This document shows positions 9,969 through 19,640 of a DNA stretch of 64,000 bases, in pieces. Within the stretch, counting starts at the first letter, position 1, and every line of letters begins with the position of its first letter. The notes under the pieces were generated by a model. It saw only the letters and a list, made by a program, of their open reading frames with translations, made no database searches and was not told the DNA's origin. The stretch is from Lagopus muta (taxonomy: Eukaryota; Chordata; Aves; Galliformes; Phasianidae), in the NCBI RefSeq assembly GCF_023343835.1, contig NC_064438.1, forward strand, positions 56,010,578 through 56,074,577. Reading direction: 5' to 3'. Made by a program: the position numbers and the translations under genes.

Positions 9969-12900
9969 ATGGAGGACGTCTCGCCACTGGAGCAGTACCT
10001 GGAGCACTGCGGCACGCAGGTATCTATGGGGGGGAGAAAAAAATACAACTTGCGTTGGCCGGGAATCGAACCCGGGTCAACTGCTTGGAAGGCAGCTATG
10101 CTCACCACTATACCACCAACGCCGCGTTGATGGGGCTTTTCTGCACGTGTTCAAATTGCAGAGCAGCAATTCCTGCTTGCTTTCTCTTTCCCCTGGGTTT
10201 TTTCATGCTTCTTACTTTCTACATGATTTATTTGCATGGGGGAAATGGAGGGTTCCTTCGGCTAAGAGCTACTGGGGGCACAGAGGAGCCTATGCCCTTC
10301 TTGCATGAGACTGCTCTCATCTCCTGTGGAATAAACACTGCTACACTCTAGCCTATGTGCAAGGAGGCTCAATCTCCTCATGCTGGCTGGTAAACATGTG
10401 TAAAAATCTTTTCCTTTCTGTTTAAAATGGCTCTCCTGGCTCCAGGTGGCTTCCTGCTGTTGCAGTTACTGCAGCAATAACAGAGTACAGGGCTGTACTT
10501 CTAGGTCTGTGTGTTCACAGCTCCCACAGTTACACGTTTTTCTCCTTTTTACCATTTTCAGGTTAGAAGTTAAGTTTTACCCACGCTGCTTAAATTCCGA
10601 GACCTCCTGGTAGCAGTCAGCAATGTATGTATCCCCATAAGGTGTATAACATGGGGAGGTAGAACTTGGATTTTACAGATAAAATGGAATTTTCTATTTC
10701 AAACCTGTTGAGATACTTGATAGTAGCAGTTATTTAGGATGCTATTAAAAAAAAAAAAGCCAGGTCTGATGCTAAAAGCAGCTGGATTTGATTTACACAT
10801 ACCTGGGCTGCACAAACTACTGCAGCAGAAGTAAAAGGGCTCTTTTCCCCTCACACTGCCTCAAATGTGATGATCTCACACAGGATCAGTGTGGAGTTTC
10901 CTTTCTGGAGCTGCTAGGAAATGTCCAAAGCTATGTAGCTGATGGGGCCTTCAGTGAAGTTAATTAACCTGGAGTCTATAGCAATAACCCTTGGCAGCCA
11001 GCCCAAGGCAAATGTGGCTTTGTGCCCCTAACACAGCCTCTGAGCATCTGTCTAACATGAAGACCATCTTCCCCAGCATTTAACCCTATAAAGACTTTTC
11101 CTAAAACAGTTGCAGGGAAGATTGGCTTTCTTTTTCTATCCACCTTAGCAGTTTATTTTGTTCCTTTTAGATTATATATTTTCCAGCTCACGCTTCCAAT
11201 CCCATTGACTGCACATCCACTAGCTTGTTTCTTTAAGCTATGCCTTCAACTGTTTGCTATTCATCTGTGTTTTTTTTTACCTTTATTTCTCATATGCTCT
11301 GATACCCTTTGCTAAGTGTGAATAGTCCTGTATGCTTGCAGTGACAAGGCTTTTATGTGAACCATCTTCTGCTTGTTATGACTTACATGCATTGTGACTT
11401 TCTTAGACAAGTCCTATGGAGCTGAGTTTTAGTCTGTAGTCAGTTCCTTTAGAGCTGCTGCTTGATCTGTTGGAGGTCTTGCAGAGACATTCCTTCCATT
11501 GTTCCTAGGAGAAAAATATATTAAAATGAATATTCCATAATACATTGTCATTTCTAAGTAACTGCATACTGCTCTAAAATGCTTGTATTTGACTTGGGTG
11601 CCTTATGATATGCGTCAGTGAATTCTGAGTGCTTTTGGGTCCTGTGCTGCAAAGGGGGGGCTGGGGTTTCCTCCAGCTGCATTCTGCCCTGATGATCTCA
11701 CCTGGGGCTCTGCATCTAGAAGCCAGTTCTAGGGCTGCTTTTGAACCCACTTCAGAGCTAGACCTCCCTGTATCTATTTACACTAAGAGCCCTCTGTGAT
11801 GATTGCTCACTCACTGAGAGTTTCACAAGCTGTGAATGTTTTCTCCAGGCAGGCATCCTGCAGAGTAACTGGGCGCAGAGCACACAACTGCTAAGTGAGC
11901 TGCTGAGCACAGAGCAGCACTGGCTCAGGGCTGAACACATCAATCTGGAAACCCTTTTCCCTGCAGAGCTTGGGCAGTCACTGCCAACTGAAGGGGCTCC
12001 GCCTTGCATGCAGTTTCCTGTTCTGATTTGTGCTTGGGTTTCCAAGCCCTTTAGGCTCTCAGTGCTAGAATTGCCTAAATGAACACAAAACCCTTTGTAC
12101 AGACAGCCCAAGCTGCCACCTGCTGTGGCAGGTGAAGTCACCTTTTTGAAAGAAGCTTTCCTCTGACTTCAGGCTTGTGGCCCCAATGAAGGAGGGAATA
12201 AATTCTTCCCTGAACTCTTGCCTTCTCAATGATGTGATGCCTTTTAAATACTTCTAATTCCTTTTTTAAACGACGCTGATAAAGGAGCGCGTTAGTATGC
12301 AAGCATTTGCCTGCAGATACGTGGTGTGCTGTAATCACTTGATCTGGGGAAGGATGCTGGCTTTGGCTGCGTCTCGCTTGAATTAGTCTGGTAACCTCCA
12401 GCACCTGAATGCTTAATTTGCTCACGGGTCCGTGAACTGCTGCCCTCTATTGCACAAATCCAACACAACGCTGACGCTGTCCGTTGGTAGGAAAAGGAGG
12501 AGTGTTACAGAGTGAGAGCAAGACAGAAAGTGCTCGTGGTCCTCCCTGGGAAAACTCGGGAGCAATTCTGTAAATGATGGTTTCATACCCTAAGGCTCTT
12601 CCTTGCTATAATACTTGAGGGGAAAATGATGGAAAGCTCCTAGCTGAATAGAGAGAGAACCTAAGGTAGTCTCCCAGTTGAAGTCAGTGTTTTAATACAA
12701 CATCCTTATTGATGTTTTTTTCTCCATTCAAGGATGACCTCTCTGCCAGTCCCCAGCTGTTTAATCCTATGAGCCCCTATGACGTGGACCTTCCAATTCA
12801 AGTAGCTGAAGATGTATCATTTGGTTCTCAATTTAATCAGCCCAAAGAGCTTCCTGCAGACTTCTCCTCCGTGGATCTCAGCTTTCTTCCAGATATTACC

Positions 12901-15900
12901 CAAGATAACAAAGAACAAAATCCATCTGAAGATGGTCATGAAATGCAAGGAGGGCTCAACGGATCAGTGCCGAGAAATGATGACAGAGGGATCTTCAAGG
13001 AGGAAAGCAGCCCATCGTACCCAGGTGCAACGCAGCCAAGCCCAGGAGAACCTGGTGTGTGTCCTCCCCTGACACCAATGACTCCTATGACCCCAGTGAC
13101 ACCTGCATCAGAGAGTTCTGGCATAGTTCCTCAGTTACAGTAAGTTGATGTTGCACGTGTAGCATGAGAAGAGCAGTACCACCATCACTGACTCGTCTCT
13201 GTTAGAGGCTGGAGAAAATACAGAGTAGCTTACACCTGTAAAGACAAATGTACTCTTTCCTTAGGAGAGCTCTAGGAAGTCTGTAAACACTCAGCAGTGG
13301 TGCAATTCAAAGCTGTAAATTACTTCAGTGATTTAGTTACTGGAAGACAAATAAATGTAGCACATTGGGACTAATAATTTTGTATCTGGTTATGTTTCCT
13401 CTTCTGAGAAATTAATTTTGGTATTGAATGGCTACAGTTTGGCAAAAATAGCTTAGTGCTGAAGTGGGAAAGAGGTGGGCAGCAAATTAAATGTTGGCAA
13501 CTGTTAACAGGGCTGTGACTCCACATTAGCTGCTAATAATTTTGGGGTTTTGCTCTGTAGCAGCTTCTTTCTGCAACATGACAAATCTTTCTCATCCTTC
13601 AGGAATATTGTGTCAACTGTAAACTTGGCTTGTAAACTAGATCTGAAGAACATAGCTCTGCATGCCAGAAATGCAGAGTATAACCCAAAGGTAAATCCTG
13701 AGGGCTGAGCTTTATTTCTATTCCTATTCCCTTCTCTCAGTGCTGCTGGACTCCAATATACAGATGCACCCTGAGCTTCATCCCTTTTCTAACAGCACTG
13801 TCTTGACCTACAGCCCTTGCTGGGGAAAAGAAAGATATGCCCAAAAGCTAAAAGAAAGGGAATTACTTGGGTCAGAGTGGTACTGTGCATCTCTATGCTG
13901 TAGAAATGGACTGGGAATAAGTGGGGTTCATGTAGGTGACTCCAGGCTCAGTAAAATTGAGGTTTAGTTGTTCTAAATGCCCAAGTCATGGATGGAGGGA
14001 AAGTATAATAATTTCAGGGTGGTAAATAAATCCTTTTGCAAAGTAACTGCATGCAGTGCTGAGCTCTGTGGTAGTGGGAATTCTTTGAAAGAATGAACAG
14101 ATGTGATACTGAGGAAGGGTAGATGTGGCACTGAGGGACACAGCTTAGTGGGTATGGTGGGGTGGGCTGGGGTTGGACTTGGTGATCTTAGTGGTCTTTT
14201 CCAACCTTTGTGGTTCTGGTTCTATGATTCTTTCAGCTTGACTCTGAGGTTTGCCTTTGAATTTCTAGAGGTTTGCTGCTGTGATCATGAGGATCAGGGA
14301 ACCACGAACGACGGCCCTTATCTTCAGCTCAGGAAAAATGGTTTGCACAGGAGCAAAAAGGTACTTGTTTCTTTTGCCTCCTCAAAGGCCTTTCAGCTGT
14401 ACCTGTTCTTCCTCAGCTCAGCCTTGTTTAAATTACCTAGCAAAGGGTTTGCTATCAACTGCAAGAAAAATGAAGCACTAGTCCTGAAAATGTTTTCTTT
14501 GTGGCAGGAGTTCTGTAATTACTGACCTGCGTGCTTCTGCCCCTGAATATAGATTAGCAGAGTAGGTATTAGCAGAAAAGCTGCTAAAATGCCCAGGAGT
14601 TGTTAAGGTTATTTGCATTTCTCACTGATTTTAAAGTGAGTTGAGATGTAACTTGTGTCTGTCAAGTTTCTTTGGTGTCAGCTCACTAGACGACACATGT
14701 GCCTGTAGTGAAAATGGAGGCTGGAGAAAAGCAAAGATGATTTCTGTACTCTGAAGGCCCTGCTCTCAAATTCAGCAGCTGCCTCAATATGTTGTTGTTC
14801 TTTAAGACTCTAAACTGCCCATGAGATGATGCATTGACTCATGGCTCAGGAAACCTTCTCCAACCCCCACCTAGCTGGATGGCCACACTGATATCTGTGG
14901 TCTCCCTCCTGGTTCAGCCCTAATTGAAGGGATGAGATAATGCTGCAAGGCATTACTTAAACAGTGGAAATCCTTGGTGATGTAATGTGCTCATATAAAC
15001 CACAGGAAAATGAGCACCACAGCACGCTATTCTTTATAGCTCACTGAAGTGCTTCTGGGGATAAGAGCTTACTATTTTGAGCAGCAGCAGAGTAGCATGG
15101 TGGTGGCTCTACGTGGAATTCCAGCTTCAGAGCAGACGAAAGCCCTCAAGGCTGCTTCCCCCTTCTGCTCTTCCCTCAGTGAAGAGCAGTCACGGCTCGC
15201 AGCAAGGAAGTATGCGCGTGTGGTGCAGAAGCTGGGGTTCCCTGCCAAGTTTCTGGACTTCAAGATCCAGAACATGGTGGGGAGCTGTGATGTGAGGTTC
15301 CCCATCCGACTGGAAGGGCTGGTTCTCACCCACCAGCAGTTCAGCAGGTACGTGGGAGAGTGGGTTATGGCCCCATGGAGCTTGGAACGTTCTTTGTAAG
15401 CTGTAAAGAGGCTCAAATTCTGGAGCCTGGCAATTTAACGTAATAATTAACTGAGTAGTGAATATCAAGCGTATCTTTGGCTCACCAGAACTGGTTCAGC
15501 AGGCAAGAAGTGGCTGTAAATTCCACATACGGATAGCAAGGCATGCTTTCTGCACTAACTCCTGTTCTGAGCAGGGCTCGGGCCAAAGTAACCCTTGGCT
15601 TAATTACAGCAGTGACACGGTTGCAGTAAAGCCTACAGCAGTATGATAGCAATGAACCCATCTTGAACTTCCTTCCCTGTGCTGTTTGCTGCTTTCTCCT
15701 TGTAGGATGTCTAAGAGCAGCTAATGACCAACATTTTGTGTCTCCTATTATTGCCAAGTCCGATGCTGAAGCTCAGAGGGAGACTGCAGACCACGTACAA
15801 AAGGAAAATAATAAATATTAAAAAATAATAATAAATAAACTTAACTTAAATATTATTAGAAATAATTCAGGTTTAATTGAGGCAACCCTTAAGCTATTTG

Positions 15901-17227
15901 AACCTATGGAAAATGGGATTCATAAGTCTATAACAGTAAGCACAGGGCACTCCTACCAGCTCTGCTGGGGTTTACTACATTTCTGTTCAAGATATTTAGA
16001 CTTTGACCTGTCTTTTTCTGGGTAGCTAGCTATAATCTGTGGGTTCAGCTTCCTGCTAGTGTAGTCATAGAGCATTTCATCATGCAACGCTGAAACAGCA
16101 CTTGCATTTCACTAGTTTTACCTGCTTGTTTTCAAACAGCTATGAACCTGAGCTATTTCCTGGCCTTATTTATAGGATGGTCAAACCGAGGATAGTGTTG
16201 CTCATCTTTGTGTCTGGGAAAGTTGTTCTGACTGGTAAGTGGTCTCGTATTATCTGTAACTGAGAGCTACTACATCCTCTGAGGAAGTGTTTAAATTGAG
16301 CATACTGATGTCATATCTTGCTGCAGTAAAGCCACTTAGCAGTCTTTCTGATGCCTACTGCTGCTTATCTGTGTTTTCTGCAGATAACAATGTTGGTATT
16401 GTTGCACTAGAACCTCATGTTGCTTTGTGTAGTGCCTCAAATTTCCATGTCATTAAACTCGAGTGTCTTTATTCAAAGCATAATGCCTCATCGCTGCAAG
16501 GAATCCCACCAGGAGCCTGATGTGCCAGTACTACTCACAGTTGCTTAAATATGAGTATCACAAGCAGCAATTGAGAATTGGACAGGAAGTAAACTTCTTA
16601 AAACACTTCACTGGCAATGTATACTTAGGATTATTAGAGGAAAGGGTGGAGAAGTAAGAGCCTGTTCCAGATGGTTTGGCAAACTCGTGACCTAACACAG
16701 TGCAAAGAATACAAAACATCTTGGAATGGGAGGAGTGGAGCTCTTTAACTGTGGATGAATTTCCACTATGGGGAGAAATCTCTCCGTTTCTTTTTCCGCC
16801 TTGCTTCTTATCAAGAGGCAGAGCTGTTATGGTTAAGCAGATAAAACCATGATTCTTTGCAGCTGCATTACTTCAAAGCTAATGTATGACACTTTCAGGA
16901 AGAACCTTAAGCCTCAGCTTAACCAAAACTAGTCCAGTCTTACAGCAAGCTAGAGATTGTTGTTTGTGAGGTAGCAGAAGTAACAGGGTGGAAATTCTTC
17001 CTCCAGTTTTATCAATGTTAGCTTAAATTTGCTTTTAAACTCTTGTTTCTTCATGGTGTGCAAATCTCATTGTTAGGTTTGAAGTGCACTCAGTTGCTCT
17101 CAATACTGTTTCTTACCTTTTTTTTTCCCCCTCAAATGTCTTTACAGGAGCAAAAGAGCGTTCTGAAATCTATGAGGCGTTTGAGAACATCTATCCCATT
17201 CTTAGAGGTTTCAAGAAAACATCATGA
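9969..17227 (+). CDS. TBPL2: TATA-box-binding protein-like 2 (TBP2/TRF3), 7 coding exons
   Basis: Coding exons, all with GT-AG introns and matching phases: 9969-10019, 12733-13139, 13603-13690, 14269-14360, 15180-15347, 16140-16234, 17148-17227 (981 nt, 326 aa). The first exon encodes only 17 residues ([17 protein letters not shown]). Exon 2 gives a low-complexity N-terminal region with [12 protein letters not shown], conserved in TBPL2, and a [13 protein letters not shown] run. From about residue 147 the TBP core follows: two saddle repeats, each with the [20 protein letters not shown] strand and SGK..-TGAK motif that carry the DNA-inserting phenylalanines. TBPL2 replaces TBP in TATA recognition with TFIIA in growing oocytes and early embryos (family knowledge). 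The start was chosen because it is the only ATG in frame with the exon 2 phase and sits just after a TATA box. Nothing is broken; no clear AATAAA was seen downstream. Confidence 0.95.
10037..10043 (-). terminator. RNA polymerase III terminator of tRNA-Gly
   Basis: Seven consecutive T on the minus strand lie 7 nt after the 3' end of the tRNA gene. They sit between the tRNA and the TBPL2 exon 1 splice donor, so polymerase III should stop before entering the exon. Confidence 0.85.
10051..10122 (-). tRNA. tRNA-Gly (anticodon TCC)
   Basis: Reading the minus strand gives a complete 72-nt tRNA: 7-bp acceptor stem (GCGTTGG paired with CCAACGC, discriminator A), D-arm, anticodon loop CTTCCAA with anticodon TCC, and T-arm GGTTCGATTCC. 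It decodes GGA codons. The internal A box (TGGTGGTATAGTGG) and B box (GGTTCGATTCC) are intact. It lies antisense in TBPL2 intron 1, beginning 32 bp after the exon 1 donor. The sequence is essentially that of the vertebrate tRNA-Gly-TCC genes I know, so it is probably functional and not a SINE or pseudogene. Confidence 0.96.
14120..14231 (+). mobile_element. CR1 LINE 3' fragment in TBPL2 intron 3
   Basis: Plus-strand CR1 of the GATGTGGCACTGAGGGACA subfamily, with the GTGGTCTTTTCCAACC word and a TTCTATGATTC tail. It ends only 37 bp before TBPL2 exon 4, so it lies close to that exon's acceptor (branch-point) region. Confidence 0.85.
15800..15842. repeat. A-rich AATAAT simple repeat
   Basis: A run of AATA/AATAAT words in TBPL2 intron 5. 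It contains AATAAA hexamers on the sense strand, which could in principle act as intronic polyadenylation signals. Confidence 0.75.
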
Positions 17228-18974
17228 AGCAGCCTGAAAAGTAGATAGAAATAACGTATGGGTTTGTATTGCTAAGCATGGAAGAGAAGCCAAGGCTATT
17301 CCTGGACCCAAATGTATAGATGTGGAGGATGAAAGTGATGTTATTGTGAATGCTATAAATGCTGATCCCTTCCTACAGTTTGTGAAATGTTTTTTGCTTG
17401 CAGATTTGTTGTCCATAATTCACTTTGGTTCTGACAACTTCCGTCAGGCAGAGAAGCTTACCAAACCAATGTACCTTTAACAGCATGCATAATAAGGTTG
17501 CATTTAGTTTGTAGTTGAAACCTTCTGCCTTTTCCCTGTTGAACAGGCAAACTGACACTACATTTCAAACCAACCGGCAACCCAGCTCCTGCAATGTTGT
17601 ATTTTCATGCTGACTCATTCAAATTCAAAATACATTTGTTTTTTTTCTATACTACAGCTTACAAAATCCAGCATGACTTTATTTCAGTGTTTGGAAGGCA
17701 GTGACTGCAGAGGACACCGGACTCCCTCTGATCACACAGGTTGGATCAACTGTTGTGTAACGGTGCTGGTGTTCCATTAGCAGAGAAGATATTGAAGGGC
17801 AGTGCTGGAACACATTCAGAAAGGGGGCTTGCTAAGCTAATTGATTAATTGGTCATGGCACGGGTTTTAACAAAATGCTACCTGTTTGTGTTACTGAAGC
17901 CTGATCAGATGATGACTGATCAGGAACAGCCTTTAAAGTGGACTTGAGGAAAACACAAAAAAAGTCCTGGATGCTCAGGGCTTAATTATCTGAGTTATTT
18001 ACCTAGATAACAGCAATGAAAGCATTTGGTGATTTTTGCAGCTGATGCTGTGGGCCTCTTCCACTTTCCTCAAGCAAAGGCTTTCTTTGCTAGAGGTGTC
18101 TCTCTCAGGTGAAACAAGCAGGAAGAGTGTAGAGATGATTCCTTTACTGTTCTGGTCTCTGCTCCGATTCTCTGGAAGCGAGAGTGCTTTTTCTTGTCTC
18201 AGAACAGAATTTTGGTGCTGCTGGGCCTCATCTCCTTCCCTTGTTTCCTGCTGAAGATGGGACAGATCTGTCAGTAAGCTCCCTGAGCCGCTAGAGGTTG
18301 CTATTTGATGATTTAAGCGCAACCTAAGCTAAAAGCTGCCTGTCCTCAGTAGAAGCATACAATGTTGGCAATGGTTTAATGCAGGACAGAGTACCTGTCA
18401 TGTCTTGCTGCCACCAGCTTATTTCTGATTTGGAGAGGCAGTGACTTCAGTGTGTCTGAAATCTCACTCAAGTACTTTTATAACTTTGCTCCTCCGGAAC
18501 AAAAAGCTTGGAAAACTTCATGCACTTCCTTATGATAAACTGGTCTCAACTGCCTTATCAGCTTCTTTGTCACAAGCAAACTGTGGGTTTCCATGCTCAA
18601 ATCTATTCTAAACAGAGACTGACTTTTCTGTTTGCTTTCCAACACTGCAGACTTTCCACCGCTGTGGGCTGAGCTTCTGTTTGCGCTGTGGCTGTTACAG
18701 CTGATAAGCATGATTTAGCAGAATCCTTGCAAGTGAAAAGCAACAACCTGCTCTTATTGGTGTTTGGAGATGGCTTATCTGAGATGAGAAAGAAAACTGC
18801 TTTTTTCATCAAGAGCTGCATAATTTCACCAGTAAAATCAGCGCTCTTTTAAGAAGTGCGGAAAGAGCTTGGAGATAAGAAGTGGGCTCTGTCTTCTCAG
18901 AGCTGCTGATAACCTCATGTTTGCTATGGTAACTCGTCTTAAAAACAAGTATTGCTATTCTTTTTCAGTTTGAG
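17228..18974. other. TBPL2 3' UTR and TBPL2-ATG14 intergenic region
   Basis: TBPL2 translation ends at 17227. No canonical AATAAA is visible in the following several hundred bases, so the 3' end cannot be placed. No further exon or RNA gene is recognised before the ATG14 promoter. TBPL2 and ATG14 are tandem on the plus strand, about 2.1 kb from stop codon to start codon. Confidence 0.6.
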
Positions 18975-19179
18975 ATGGTTTCAGACTGAAAGAGGGGAGA
19001 TTTAGGCTGGGTATGAGGGGAAAGCTGTTAAGAACAAGGGCGACGAGGCACAGGGTGCCGGTATGTCCTGCACACACCGGGGTTCGGGCTCTGAGCGCTG
19101 ACGGAGCTGTGGGTGTCCTGGCGCTGCGGGGAGCCGGGATCGAAGGTCCCCTCTACCTCCAACTCCGTGATTTTATGAT
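18975..19179 (+). mobile_element. CR1 LINE 3' fragment, CpG-rich, beside the ATG14 promoter
   Basis: The CR1 words GAAAGAGGGGAGATTTAGGC, GAGCGCTGACGGAGCTGTGG and a decayed GATTTTATGAT tail are recognisable on the plus strand. Unlike the other copies here it keeps or has gained many CpGs (about a dozen). It directly abuts the ATG14 CpG island, which suggests it has been protected from methylation as part of that island. Confidence 0.75.
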
Positions 19180-19640
19180 CCTGTTGTTTGTTTAACCGTG
19201 CCGTCGGCTTGCGGAGCCACAGCGCCAAGCGCTTACGCGCCAATTCCCGCTCCCTGTGAGGAGCGCGGCTCAGCCCGCCCCGCCGCCTCAGCGCCGCTCC
19301 CCACAATGCCCCGGGCCGACAACAAAGTCCCACGTGACCGGCGGCGCGCCGAGCCCATCATGGCGTCTCCCAGCGGCTGCCGGCCGCAGCCTGGCGGGCA
19401 GGGCGGCGGCGGCGGCATCGGGACCGGACCGGGGGTTCTGCGAGGCGCCGAAGAAGACGCCGAGGGGCTGTATGTGGCGGTGGAGCGCTGCCCGCTTTGC
19501 AACACCACCCGGCGCCGCCTCACCTGCGCCAAGTGCGTGCAGGGCGGGGACTTCGTCTTCTTCGACGGCCGCGACTCCGAGAGGTAGCGGGGTGGGGGGG
19601 TGGGGGGGGGAGGCGGTGTTCTGCGCTGTGAGGGCGGGGC
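19180..19640 (+). promoter_or_regulatory. ATG14: CpG island promoter of ATG14
   Basis: A sharply G+C- and CpG-rich block covers the ATG14 first exon and the bases upstream. No TATA box is visible at a useful distance, typical of a housekeeping promoter with dispersed starts. Confidence 0.8.
19329..19338 (+). promoter_or_regulatory. ATG14: CLEAR-type E-box (TFEB/TFE3 or USF site)
   Basis: CCCACGTGAC lies 22 bp before the start codon. Its reverse strand, GTCACGTGGG, contains GTCACGTG, the core of the CLEAR element by which TFEB and TFE3 induce lysosomal and autophagy genes. The site is seen; use by TFEB is inference, since USF1/2 and MYC-MAX also bind CACGTG. Confidence 0.55.
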
